From: a virus
DNA: 34,209 bases
Strand: one strand, 5' to 3'
IMG/VR virus record: IMGVR_UViG_3300012928_000021
Span: 1 to 34,209 of that record
Shown: piece after piece, positions 14,305 to 23,874 of the stretch
Numbering within the stretch: position 1 is the stretch's first letter
Layout of the letters: each line of letters starts with the position of its first letter
Made by a program: the position numbers and the translations under genes
The notes under the pieces: model-generated
Seen by the model: the letters and a program-made list of their open reading frames with translations, nothing else
What the model was told of the DNA's origin: nothing
The model's database searches: none

Positions 14305-15006
14305 ATGAAAATACATTTACATGGAAAAATAGGTAATGAGTTTGGTAAAACTTGGGATTTAAATGTATCTAGCCCAAACGAAGGATTAAGAGCTATAGAT
14401 GCAAATACAAATGGTTTTTTTAAATACCTTAATGAAAGACAAGATGATAACATATTTTTTAAAGTATATGTTAATAAAAAATTAGTACGCAATCATAAAG
14501 AATTAGATATTGATTCAGAAAACATAAAAGAAGTTCATTTCTTTCCTTTCGTAAAAGGCGCAAATGAAATGGGAAGAGAGTATCTTAAGTGGGGAGGCAT
14601 AGGACTAGGAGTTTCATTTGGTTTAGATTACTTAGGTAGCTCGATAGGCGGGTCAATTGGAGGTTTTATAGGAGCAATTGCTGATATAGGATATGAAATA
14701 AGTTTATCTCTCTTAATGCAGGGAGCCATATCTTTTTTACAAAAAGAACCTCCTCCCCCTCCAAGCGAAGACGTGGCTCCATCTCAAAAAAATACATCAT
14801 CTTTTACTTTTTCAAGACCACTAAACAATACTACTCAAGGAGCTCCAGTTCCTGTTGGTTATGGAAGGTTGAGAATCGGAAGTCATGTAATTTCTTCTTC
14901 AATAATGAATACAAGATTAGTTGCATTTAACCAAGTCAGGGATTCTGTAGTAGATCAAAATGGAGACTTAGTTGGAGCAGTTAATGTAGATCACTATACC
15001 ACATAA
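14305..15006 (+). CDS. I: Lambda gpI-like tail assembly protein (ubiquitin-like N-terminus)
   Basis: A 233-aa protein. Residues 1-85 look like the β-grasp (ubiquitin-like) domain of gpI: MKIHLHGKIGNEFGKTWDL, a helix (NEGLRAIDANTNGFFKYL), then FFKVYVNKKLV and EVHFFPFVKGA. A Gly-rich hydrophobic stretch follows (GGIGLGVSFG ... GGSIGGFIGAIADIG, about 93-140), then a Pro run (PPPPPSE). The C-terminal motif PLNNTTQGAPVPVGYGRLR is typical of gpI. In lambda, gpI is needed for tip assembly but is absent from the finished virion. The JAB peptidase just upstream is its expected partner, possibly cutting between the β-grasp part and the rest; this is inference. The next gene starts one base after the stop. 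Confidence 0.88.
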   Translation: MKIHLHGKIGNEFGKTWDLNVSSPNEGLRAIDANTNGFFKYLNERQDDNIFFKVYVNKKLVRNHKELDIDSENIKEVHFFPFVKGANEMGREYLKWGGIGLGVSFGLDYLGSSIGGSIGGFIGAIADIGYEISLSLLMQGAISFLQKEPPPPPSEDVAPSQKNTSSFTFSRPLNNTTQGAPVPVGYGRLRIGSHVISSSIMNTRLVAFNQVRDSVVDQNGDLVGAVNVDHYTT

Positions 15007-15007
15007 A

Positions 15008-18000
15008 ATGCCCTTTAAATTATATTGCCATGCAGAACATACGGACCCCAGAATATTCAAAAGGGAGGTCTTAGGCAATTATACACCATCAAAAGAAGAT
15101 AAGGAAAAACTACAATCAACAGCTTTTGTAAAATCTTTAGATTTACTTTGCGAAGGGCCTATAGAAGGAATTGTAGATGCAACTGGCAAATTAGTAGAAG
15201 GAAGCGATATACTAAAAGGTGTTTATTTAAATGAAGTCCCTATTCAAGTAACAAAAAAAGGATCTCCTTTATATAATTTTAGAAATGTATCATTAGCATA
15301 TAAAAAAGGTACAGAAACACAGGCTCCATTTTGGCCTAATCAAAATAATAATTTTAAGTGGTTAGAAGATTTTTCATATACATCTAAAACTGTAGGGCTA
15401 AATATCAATTTAGATAATCAAACTGTCTTAGAGGCAGACAGTCAACCGAAAAAATTAAATGCTCAAGCATCTTATTCTGTAATAGATCAAGATGTAGATT
15501 TCCTAGGTTTAACTTTATCTATAGATCAATGCTATAACACTGATGAACAAGGTGTTCATCAAAAAAATGATGGAGGATTTCATATTTATGGAGATATTAC
15601 TGGAATAGTTCACAGAAGCCTACCAGCAGGAGAAGTGCAAGCAATAGATGATGATGGAGTTAATGAACATAATGTGCATGTTTTCGTAAATGGATTGGCT
15701 TTAACTCCATATAAAGAAGATATATTTTTAAAATTAAAAGATGTAAAAGATATTGGAAATACAAGACCTAGGCATGTACATATTAAAAATACCACAGCCC
15801 AATCTTTAAATTTTAGATCTAAATTTGCTGCAAGTTTAGACTCTGTTACTGAAATTGTTGATGCAAATTTAAGCATTCCTCATTCGGCAACAGTAGCATC
15901 TTTAGTAAGTGCTGAAAACTTTAGTGGACCGCCAACTAGATCTTTCGATGTAAAATTAAAAAAAGTAAAAGTTCCTTCTAATTATGTAGAAAAAATAATC
16001 GGACCTGATGGGCCAACAAAGAAAAGAGCTTATTCATCTAGCTACGGAGCAGAAGGCTCAGAGCATAGCAGCGAAGAAAGGCATGAAGGAGTTTGGGACG
16101 GAAATTTTAAAGCAGAATTAGAGTGGACAGATAACCCAGCTTGGATTTTATATGATTTAATTACTAATGATAGGTATGGGCTTGGAGAATATATAACAAA
16201 CACTAATTTAGATAAATGGGAGCTATTTAAGATAGCTAAATATTGTGATGGCCTAGTTCCTACATCAATGGGTAACGCTTCTAATGATGGATTTATTCAA
16301 GAAAGAAGATTTTCCTGTAATATATTACTTCAAAATGCAGCTGATGCATTCCAAACGATTAATGAAATAGCTTCTATTTTTAGAGGAATAGCTTATTTTA
16401 ATAATTTAGATATTTTTGTAGCAATTAACAGCTTGAAAGAGTCTGTAATGAGCTTTACAAATGATAATGTTCTTGATGGAGTATTTCGTTATTCAGGAAC
16501 TCCAGAACATACAAAATTTACAGCCGTAAAAGTTGCATACAAAGATAAAGAAGATTCTTTCTTGCCTAAATATGCATACATAGAAGATCCAGAAGGGATA
16601 ATAAGATACGGCATAAGAATGAAAGAAATAACAGCCGTTGGTTGTACTTCTAGAGATCAAGCACTAAGGTTAGGCAGGTGGACTTTACTTACAGCTAGCC
16701 TAGAAGAAGAAACAGTTCAATTTGCCACAGATAGATCTGCCGAATATATAACCCCAGGTCAAGTATTTACAGTTAGGGATGAGCTCAGGAAAACTCAAAG
16801 AACTGCAGGGCGAGTAAAAGGAATAGTAAGGCATAAAGATCCAGCTAACCAAAATTTTATATTACTAGATCAACAATTAGATACTGGAAACTACAATTAT
16901 ACTTCCATATCTTTTCTAATACCTGGCGAAGATTTTGAAGAATCTTCTGATACAAAACAATTTAAAGAATTTGTACATAGAAACGGTTACCAAATAGGAG
17001 CTCAAGATAATGGGGACAGAAACCCTCCTCATTTTCCTGCGATACCTTTACATTCCGACCCTATTAGTTTAGGTGGAGTATCTCAAAACACTAGTCTGCA
17101 CAATTATATAGAAAATACCCCATCAGGAGCTAAAATTCTTACAGACGAAGATGAGGATTTAATTCTTAAAAAACCTATATCAGGATCCTTCATATCAAAT
17201 AGTGCAAAGTATAAAACGCTGAATGATTATTTACTTGAAAGCGAACTTTTAAATACTTTTAGAAATGGAAATGACAGATCTCAGGTAACAGATAAAATAA
17301 GAGAAGGAGCTTTATACATGCTCCATGGAGAAAGAAAGGATGGAGTAAAAGACGACTTTCAAGGAAAAGACTATCAATTATTATCTACTTCGGATAATGG
17401 CGATGGAACTTATTCTATGGTTGGTTTAGAATATGACTCTGGAAAATTTAATAAAACAGATTCTTTATCAACTATATATACTGATACAGATTACGATTAT
17501 TCTCCAGGACCAGGTCAGCCAGGAGGTCCAGGTCCAAATCCGCCTCCTACTCAACCTCCAGTTGCCCCTCCAGTTGTTCAAATATCAAATCCTGGATATC
17601 CTGAAATTAATACAGTAGATTTAATAGTAAAAGCAAGTGGTGTTGTAAATTCACAAGGAGAAACAATCTCAAGAGTTCAATATTACTTTCATAATACTCA
17701 AGAAAATGATTTATATTATAAAAATTCATTATCTAATGCTTATTATGGAATGCGTATTGCAAAAATAACAGACTCCTACTATGGAAAATTATTAACAGCT
17801 ACTGATAATAGTGAGAAAATCATGCAAGAAGGACAATGGATAATACCAGATGTCCAGAGTTGCGGAGATTATAAAGTCGTATATGATAATACTAAACCAG
17901 CTGAATTAAATCACTTAACTCCTAGCGGCAAAGCTGTAATTGGCGGGCATGAAAATAAAACAGTAGCATTATCGACATTTCAAGCTAGTAATTTTAATCC

Positions 18001-21000
18001 ATTTCTTGATGTACAAAGACCAAGGAATCCTCAAGAATATGGAGATCTAGAAGTAGAAGGTTGTACTGTCTTTGGACATGATTACGGAACTAGCGGCCCT
18101 TTTAATACTGGATATGTACTTTCTGGCGAATTTGAACTGCCTGACCCAAATCAATATTATGAATTAAGGTGGTATGAAGCTAATAGTTTCGGAAGAAGTC
18201 CTGAAAAAATAATGATATTTAAAGGGGCTAGAGACTTAAAGCCTCCTGCTGTTCCCACAAATTTTAATGTGAGAATAAATGATTTATTTCCAAATTTATT
18301 AAATTTCTCATGGGACCATCAGGACGGCAAAGATTCAGACTTAATAGGGTTTAGGATATATACTGGACATGAAGATGCAACTGATCCTGCAATAAATTTC
18401 ACGGATTATGATAATGAAACAAATCCTTTTAATACATACCCTACTCCCAAAACAGATAGTTCTTTCGCAGAAGTAGTAGGTAAAAATGCAAGATATTTTA
18501 CATACGAAGCTGACACATCAGATGGAAGTTTAAGAAATAATAAAGGAGAGCAAATAGGCTTTGGAGATACTGCAGCTTTCCACATAAGATCCTTTGATTA
18601 TTCTGAAAATTTAAGTGATGGAAGCAATAGTAATATATTAACCCTCACGGACATATCAGCCGCACCAGATATATTCTTATCTGGAGAAATAAGAGAAGAA
18701 GGTTTCGGCACAGATAGTTATGGATTTCATCCAATACTTCATGTTTTTTATTCTGGATCTTATCATGAATTTAAAAACTTCCGTGAATATAATGTAAAAA
18801 TTACTGATGAAACTTATGGGTTTGGAAACCCAGTAATGCATAAAGTCCCAAAAGGAGATGTAGTTATTTCTCCTAGTCAGTATGGAGCTGGAAACTCTGG
18901 TCATTTTGAAGTCAGAGAGGTTCTGCCTGAAGCTTGTTATTTCGGTGAAATATATGCCGTAATGAGCGACGGAAGAAATAGTAAAGAAGGAAATGATAGA
19001 GGTTGCATACCTAAAGATCTTTTCCCTCCAGCAAAACTAAACAATTTTAGGGTCTCAAAACAATTTTCTAATTTTAGATTTTCTTGGGATGCTCCTGCGG
19101 AAAGAGATGTGGAGAAAATATTACTTTACACTGGAAGCGGGCATGTAAATTGGGGAGTTAATATAGCGGATGAAGCTACAACAACAAACTTGACAAATGC
19201 AAATTTTCTACCAGATGTAGAGCATTTTTCTGTATCAGATCCAAGTGATTTCCCGCTCTATCCAATTAACAAATTTAGAGAACCAGGGCAAGAAGCTTTT
19301 GATAAAACAGAATTTCCTTTTCATGCGATCCCTGTTGATACATCAAATAATACAGGAATGTATTCTAATTTTACATACAAATATGTAAATTTAGCTGGTC
19401 CAGAGGTTCATACAAGCGGAGAAGCTTCGCCAGACGGAAGATCTTTAATACATGTATTTTATTCTGGAATTGGTCAAAATGATGAGTCTTTTAAATATTA
19501 CGAAACTGAATATCAAGACGTAACAACATCAGAATTATCTTTAATAAATTCATTTCAAGATTCTAATAAAGCTAGTTTAGATTATTCAAAACTAGGTAAC
19601 GGTTCAGGTCATTTTACTTTTGATGCTTTAGGTAATCATTATTATGAGGTAAGAACTAGAGTTATTTTTGATGTTCTTGAATCTAATTTTTCAGAAGATC
19701 TAAGATTAAGTAATTATGAATATGGCATAACTTCTGACTATATATATGCTCCACCAGATAAAATTCCACCTGGAAGGCCACAATGGGTTGCTTCATTAAA
19801 AAACGGACCTAATGCTTTTCTTTCTTGGGAAAATCCTCCAGACAGAGATTTGTCATCAATAATACTGTATACTGGATTTCAAAATTTTACTGGAGAGGAT
19901 GAAGGCACTAAACCATATCAAAAAGCATTAACAAATGCATCATTAATTGCGTTAAAGAATTTTAGAAAAAATTCAGATGATGATTTATATTTCTGGCTTA
20001 GAGCTGTAGACTCATCAAATAATACAGGAGATTGGAGTATAGGTAATACAGCATTTCCTGCAGATCAAAAAGATAGCTTTGGCAAGCCTTATAATAGTGG
20101 ACAAAAAATAACAATAGGAAAGCCTGAACCATTACACAGGAAAGATATTATCGCTTTTACTGGAATTGAAAATGATGAAAGAGGAGATGGATCAGCCAAA
20201 CCTTTTATATCTTTTCAAATAACTGGAGCTTTAGATTATCAAAGGGCTTATTTCAAAGTAGATTTATCAAGAAAAGCTAATTACTCAATATTAAAAGGCA
20301 CTCAAACAATTGATATTGAGCATGGCCCTTTGACTAATACCATGACTGGCAGTGGTATTTTCACTGACCTTATCTGTGACGAAGATTATTATTTAAGAGC
20401 TAGGTATCAGGAGTTTGACGGCAGAGTTCCAGATTATACTGATTGTTATCAAAACCCAATAAGAACTCCAAAAGATAGCACTCCACCAAAGAATCCAACA
20501 AATTTTGTTATAGTATCAGGTCCGAAACAAAATATAATTAATTGGAAATGGGAAGGTGGAGTATCCAAAGATTTAGCATCGCTATTAGTTTATAAAACAG
20601 GTATACCTACAGGAAGAATAAACGAAGAATCTTCTATAAATAAGTATTGCTGGTCATCAGCTGATATTAGTGGATATTTTGATCAAAACCCAGAAGAATA
20701 CGAATATCAATTAGCTCCATCAACATCCTTCATAGATAATAATGTTGTAACTGGTTTGAATAGCGGATGGGGAGCAGAGCCAACTGCAGAGAAATACGCA
20801 AGACCTCTTCACAATGTTTATTACCACTATTTCATAAAAACAATTGATAGATCTGGCAATACTGGAATAGGTTTTGTTTCAGGAGTATCGCAAGATCCTC
20901 ACAATTCTTATCCTGTAAATTTATCAAAAACAGTATCTTCGACCTATGCAAATGAAAGATATGCTCCAGTTCCACACAACCAAGGTTATGTAACTGGGGG

Positions 21001-23668
21001 TGCTATAAGTGCAAATTACATATCTAATGTTTATGCTGGAGATATAATATCTTCTAAAATAACTTCTACAGATTTTATATTAGCACATCCCAGTGGAAGA
21101 GTATTAAGTGATTCTATACATACATTAGGCCCAGCATATGGACCCAATCCCGCTCCAGGTTCGCATGACTATGATTATTTAGCTGGGCCTGGGTTATATA
21201 TGGATCATAAAATGTTTAGAATTGGTGATCCAGAAGGTAATGGAGTATTTTGGACAGGTGAAAAGTTAGCTGATGGAAGCTTTAAACAACCTACTTTTAC
21301 TCATGATGCCGATGGCTGGCACTCGATAGATGTAGAACCTAATACCCTTGAGATAAAAGGCAACTTAACAGCTGGAACAATTCGCATTGGAGCAAGCGAC
21401 GAAGCAGCTCTTGATGTTGATAGTTTTGGAAATCTCACAATAGGCGATCAAAGAAAAAATATATCAGGATACTTTACAGGCGTATTGGGGTATAGCGGAT
21501 TAATGAGAGATGAATTTGGGGAATCAGAACCAGAGTCTCCAATTCCTCCTGTTGCAGCTGACGCTGGGAAAGTATATGTTCAACTAAATTTAGACGAGTA
21601 TTCAAATGCAGAGCTATCCGATCTAGCAGGAGGAGGAATGTTTATAGAGATGCACTGGATAAGAGAAGGCGGAGCTTATTATGGCATAGAAAATAGGCAG
21701 ATAGAAGACATAACTCTTAATACTAGCCCGCCAAGAGATTACACCCAAGGATTCGGAAGAGCAAGACTAGGAATACCATTTGATCAAAACATGGGTGTTA
21801 ATTTAGCTTCACTATACGGAAATACATACAATTTAAAAGGATTAGTTACTACAGGAGCAACTACAACATATACAGATCAAGATTCGCATTTATATGGACA
21901 GCCAGTTTTGAGAGATTGGTTTAGAGTTCATAACTCTAAATTTAAAGTTTTAAACGATGGAACTTTATTTGCCGCTGATGCTCAAATAATGGGAACAGTT
22001 AAAGCCTCTACTTTTCAAGCTGGTAGTGCTATTACTCTAGGGGATGAATTAAACACTCATAATACTCTTATTGCAAGCTATGGTTTTGTCGATAATCTTC
22101 CATGTAATGACCCTAGCATAGACGGAAGAGGCTGGGGTATAAGAGGTGATGGTCATGCTGTTTTCAAAAGTATTGATATTAGATCTGGAGCAATAAGTGG
22201 AGTTACATTATCTGCAGGAGATTGTGATAGTAGAAATCATTTCAGGGTAAGTAGTAGAGGTGACATCTCAGTTGGAGGAGGGGCATATTATGCAGACAGA
22301 AAAAACAAATTTTATGTAACAAGAGACGGAAATCTTAGAGCTAGAGATGCTTATTTCTCAGGAGATGTTACTATTACTGGAACTTTAGACGTTGGAGAGG
22401 GGTTACAATTAGCTACTCAAATTACAAGAGATCCATCAGATCCATCTTTATTTGATGAAAAAGGAGCTAAAGGCATTCTTTTAACAAGGACTGATATAAG
22501 AACTACTAACTTTGATGATAGTGCAATTGATTTACCTAGTTTAGTTGGTCATGGAAGACCTCAGAATAGAGGTTGGAAAATATCAAACGATGGTAGAGCG
22601 GTATTTTTTGGAGCTTACATAACTGGAGGTTTCTTAAGTGGAAATTCTTTTATAGCAGGTAACGGAACAAAAGATGAACCTTGGTTTAAAATAAGTGCTG
22701 ACGGAGAAATGCAAATAGGGCAATGGGGAAATACTAAAACTCCTGCAACTGCACCTGATTCTGGACAAGGATTTTTTGTAAATAGACATGGAAAAATGTA
22801 TGCACAAGATGCTTACATCAGAGGAAATATTACTGGAGATGCGGGAAAAATAGGATCACTTTATTTAAATCCAGATTATTTAGCTACTTACGATTACAAA
22901 AGCATTGGAAGGAATACAAGAACTGCCAACACTTGGGAGCCTGGAAGAACTGGATTATACCTTGGAAAAAACGGAGAGTTTTCTATATCAAATAACCAAG
23001 GATTAATTTTCTGCTATGATCCTGATGTAAACTCAGACTATGTAACTATTACTGGATTAGCATCATCTAGCAATAGAACCCAAGGAAGCGGGCCAACAAA
23101 CCAAACCAATCAATCCCCTTGGAAAGGAGATGGAAAAGGATTTGGATTTAAATTCGATGCGTTTAAAGAAAGTTGGTTAGCAAACTTTGCTACTGATCCA
23201 TATAGTGCCTCTGGTATAGCTTCGCAAGTAGAAACTCAAATTAATGGAGATATACAAAATCCAGAACAAGATCGAAGATATACAATAATGGCAGCTTCAC
23301 CAATTGGATATGATGTTCTTGGAATATATATGGAAACAGATAAAGGTACATGCACTGTGCAGTGGCATAAAAACCAACCAGAAAAGAGTAATAGAAGCAC
23401 TTTAGGACTAATAAAATCTAGTCAATATGTTAATATGTCAGTAAGTACAGATGGATCATACCATGACTTAGTGGGATTAAGATATAAACATGGAACTTCT
23501 AATTATGTAGCCGCAGATTCAGCTAATAAAAAAATAAATCCAACAAGCAAAGATTGCTATATAGTTTGTACTCCAACATCAGTTGGCACCACAACATCTT
23601 TACGATTCAGAATAGACTTAAAAAGAAATAGAAGTATGGACGATAAAACTCTCATTAATCACTTTTAG
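15008..23668 (+). CDS. J: Lambda gpJ-like central tail tip / host-specificity protein
   Basis: A 2886-aa protein, about 2.5 times lambda gpJ (1132 aa). The N-terminal 800 residues carry gpJ core signatures: FVKSLDLLCEGPIEGIVD (about 40), ILKGVYLNEVPI, WTDNPAWILYDLITNDRYGL (about 378) and ALRLGRWTLLTASLEEETVQF followed by ITPGQVFTV (about 550-585). A Pro/Gly linker (about 831-856) leads to four alternating two-part β repeats containing fibronectin-III-like domains (about 860-1975). The C-terminal 900 residues repeat the scheme F-[RKY]-[VI]-x2-DG-x5-DA-x-[IF]-x-G seen in tip fibres, for example FKVLNDGTLFAADAQIMG and FYVTRDGNLRARDAYFSG. The end (about 2700-2886) is a likely receptor-binding or trimerisation tip. 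J trimers form the central fibre and decide host range. It follows gpI with a one-base gap. Confidence 0.92.
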   Translation: MPFKLYCHAEHTDPRIFKREVLGNYTPSKEDKEKLQSTAFVKSLDLLCEGPIEGIVDATGKLVEGSDILKGVYLNEVPIQVTKKGSPLYNFRNVSLAYKKGTETQAPFWPNQNNNFKWLEDFSYTSKTVGLNINLDNQTVLEADSQPKKLNAQASYSVIDQDVDFLGLTLSIDQCYNTDEQGVHQKNDGGFHIYGDITGIVHRSLPAGEVQAIDDDGVNEHNVHVFVNGLALTPYKEDIFLKLKDVKDIGNTRPRHVHIKNTTAQSLNFRSKFAASLDSVTEIVDANLSIPHSATVASLVSAENFSGPPTRSFDVKLKKVKVPSNYVEKIIGPDGPTKKRAYSSSYGAEGSEHSSEERHEGVWDGNFKAELEWTDNPAWILYDLITNDRYGLGEYITNTNLDKWELFKIAKYCDGLVPTSMGNASNDGFIQERRFSCNILLQNAADAFQTINEIASIFRGIAYFNNLDIFVAINSLKESVMSFTNDNVLDGVFRYSGTPEHTKFTAVKVAYKDKEDSFLPKYAYIEDPEGIIRYGIRMKEITAVGCTSRDQALRLGRWTLLTASLEEETVQFATDRSAEYITPGQVFTVRDELRKTQRTAGRVKGIVRHKDPANQNFILLDQQLDTGNYNYTSISFLIPGEDFEESSDTKQFKEFVHRNGYQIGAQDNGDRNPPHFPAIPLHSDPISLGGVSQNTSLHNYIENTPSGAKILTDEDEDLILKKPISGSFISNSAKYKTLNDYLLESELLNTFRNGNDRSQVTDKIREGALYMLHGERKDGVKDDFQGKDYQLLSTSDNGDGTYSMVGLEYDSGKFNKTDSLSTIYTDTDYDYSPGPGQPGGPGPNPPPTQPPVAPPVVQISNPGYPEINTVDLIVKASGVVNSQGETISRVQYYFHNTQENDLYYKNSLSNAYYGMRIAKITDSYYGKLLTATDNSEKIMQEGQWIIPDVQSCGDYKVVYDNTKPAELNHLTPSGKAVIGGHENKTVALSTFQASNFNPFLDVQRPRNPQEYGDLEVEGCTVFGHDYGTSGPFNTGYVLSGEFELPDPNQYYELRWYEANSFGRSPEKIMIFKGARDLKPPAVPTNFNVRINDLFPNLLNFSWDHQDGKDSDLIGFRIYTGHEDATDPAINFTDYDNETNPFNTYPTPKTDSSFAEVVGKNARYFTYEADTSDGSLRNNKGEQIGFGDTAAFHIRSFDYSENLSDGSNSNILTLTDISAAPDIFLSGEIREEGFGTDSYGFHPILHVFYSGSYHEFKNFREYNVKITDETYGFGNPVMHKVPKGDVVISPSQYGAGNSGHFEVREVLPEACYFGEIYAVMSDGRNSKEGNDRGCIPKDLFPPAKLNNFRVSKQFSNFRFSWDAPAERDVEKILLYTGSGHVNWGVNIADEATTTNLTNANFLPDVEHFSVSDPSDFPLYPINKFREPGQEAFDKTEFPFHAIPVDTSNNTGMYSNFTYKYVNLAGPEVHTSGEASPDGRSLIHVFYSGIGQNDESFKYYETEYQDVTTSELSLINSFQDSNKASLDYSKLGNGSGHFTFDALGNHYYEVRTRVIFDVLESNFSEDLRLSNYEYGITSDYIYAPPDKIPPGRPQWVASLKNGPNAFLSWENPPDRDLSSIILYTGFQNFTGEDEGTKPYQKALTNASLIALKNFRKNSDDDLYFWLRAVDSSNNTGDWSIGNTAFPADQKDSFGKPYNSGQKITIGKPEPLHRKDIIAFTGIENDERGDGSAKPFISFQITGALDYQRAYFKVDLSRKANYSILKGTQTIDIEHGPLTNTMTGSGIFTDLICDEDYYLRARYQEFDGRVPDYTDCYQNPIRTPKDSTPPKNPTNFVIVSGPKQNIINWKWEGGVSKDLASLLVYKTGIPTGRINEESSINKYCWSSADISGYFDQNPEEYEYQLAPSTSFIDNNVVTGLNSGWGAEPTAEKYARPLHNVYYHYFIKTIDRSGNTGIGFVSGVSQDPHNSYPVNLSKTVSSTYANERYAPVPHNQGYVTGGAISANYISNVYAGDIISSKITSTDFILAHPSGRVLSDSIHTLGPAYGPNPAPGSHDYDYLAGPGLYMDHKMFRIGDPEGNGVFWTGEKLADGSFKQPTFTHDADGWHSIDVEPNTLEIKGNLTAGTIRIGASDEAALDVDSFGNLTIGDQRKNISGYFTGVLGYSGLMRDEFGESEPESPIPPVAADAGKVYVQLNLDEYSNAELSDLAGGGMFIEMHWIREGGAYYGIENRQIEDITLNTSPPRDYTQGFGRARLGIPFDQNMGVNLASLYGNTYNLKGLVTTGATTTYTDQDSHLYGQPVLRDWFRVHNSKFKVLNDGTLFAADAQIMGTVKASTFQAGSAITLGDELNTHNTLIASYGFVDNLPCNDPSIDGRGWGIRGDGHAVFKSIDIRSGAISGVTLSAGDCDSRNHFRVSSRGDISVGGGAYYADRKNKFYVTRDGNLRARDAYFSGDVTITGTLDVGEGLQLATQITRDPSDPSLFDEKGAKGILLTRTDIRTTNFDDSAIDLPSLVGHGRPQNRGWKISNDGRAVFFGAYITGGFLSGNSFIAGNGTKDEPWFKISADGEMQIGQWGNTKTPATAPDSGQGFFVNRHGKMYAQDAYIRGNITGDAGKIGSLYLNPDYLATYDYKSIGRNTRTANTWEPGRTGLYLGKNGEFSISNNQGLIFCYDPDVNSDYVTITGLASSSNRTQGSGPTNQTNQSPWKGDGKGFGFKFDAFKESWLANFATDPYSASGIASQVETQINGDIQNPEQDRRYTIMAASPIGYDVLGIYMETDKGTCTVQWHKNQPEKSNRSTLGLIKSSQYVNMSVSTDGSYHDLVGLRYKHGTSNYVAADSANKKINPTSKDCYIVCTPTSVGTTTSLRFRIDLKRNRSMDDKTLINHF
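17500..17580 (+). other. Proline/glycine-rich linker in the gpJ-like protein
   Basis: About 27 residues beginning SPGPGQPGGPGPNPPPTQ and continuing PPVAPPVVQ separate the gpJ core from the repeat stalk. It is probably a flexible or extended hinge. Confidence 0.7.
17587..20930 (+). repeat. Four alternating FN3-like two-domain repeats in gpJ-like protein
   Basis: Type A modules begin near residues 1075, 1336, 1583 and 1822 with D-x2-PP-x2-P (KPPAVPTNF, FPPAKLNNF, IPPGRPQW, TPPKNPTNF). They continue with a Trp (FSWD, FSWDAP, LSWENP, WKWEGG), then D-[LV]-x2-[IL]-[LI]-x-[IVL]-Y-[TK]-[GT], and close with D-[TSR]-S-x-N-T-G in three of four. Type B modules begin near 860, 1217, 1463 and 1704 (APDIFLSGEI, GPEVHTSGEA, KPEPLHRKDI) and share FYSG-type strands. 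The period is about 240-260 residues. Type A resembles fibronectin III; type B is a related β module I cannot name. Confidence 0.7.
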
Positions 23669-23707
23669 AAACCTTGATTTAAGATAGCATAAAGATTAAT
23701 ATAATAT

Positions 23708-23872
23708 ATGAATATTAGAGAATTAGATGAACTAAACATAAAAGCAATGTTATGTGACGTTTTGTTAGAAAAAGAACAAATAGAAAATCATATACAAATA
23801 TTAAAACAAGAACTCGAAAGAAGAGAAGCTGAAAAAAGACAAAGAATACAAAACAATAAAAAAAATGATTAG
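23708..23872 (+). CDS. Small helical protein between gpJ-like and 1217-aa genes
   Basis: A 54-aa reading frame that fits exactly between two large genes: ATG at 23708, TAG at 23870-23872, with the next ATG at 23875. The product starts MNIRELDELNIKAMLCDVLL and continues with Glu/Lys/Gln/Arg-rich helix (EKEQIENHIQILKQELERRE), ending in KKND. A single amphipathic or coiled-coil helix is likely. No family is recognised. The tight fit and the acidic/basic heptad-like pattern support a real gene. It may be a small chaperone or adaptor for one of its large neighbours, but that is inference. A TATAAT (23700-23705) sits two bases before the start, and no Shine-Dalgarno sequence is visible. Confidence 0.7.
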   Translation: MNIRELDELNIKAMLCDVLLEKEQIENHIQILKQELERREAEKRQRIQNNKKND

Positions 23873-23874
23873 TC

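Noticed and set aside
17433-17618. 61-codon plus-strand frame overlapping the gpJ-like gene
   Set aside because: It is an out-of-frame shadow over the Pro/Gly linker; its Leu/Gln/Ile-rich product has no independent support.
23700-23705. TATAAT as a promoter -10 box for the 54-aa gene
   Set aside because: It ends two bases before the ATG, too close for a transcript from it to include the start, and such words are expected by chance in this AT-rich DNA.
23669-23707. Rho-independent terminator after the gpJ-like gene
   Set aside because: No stem-loop with a following T-run can be formed in the 39-base gap.
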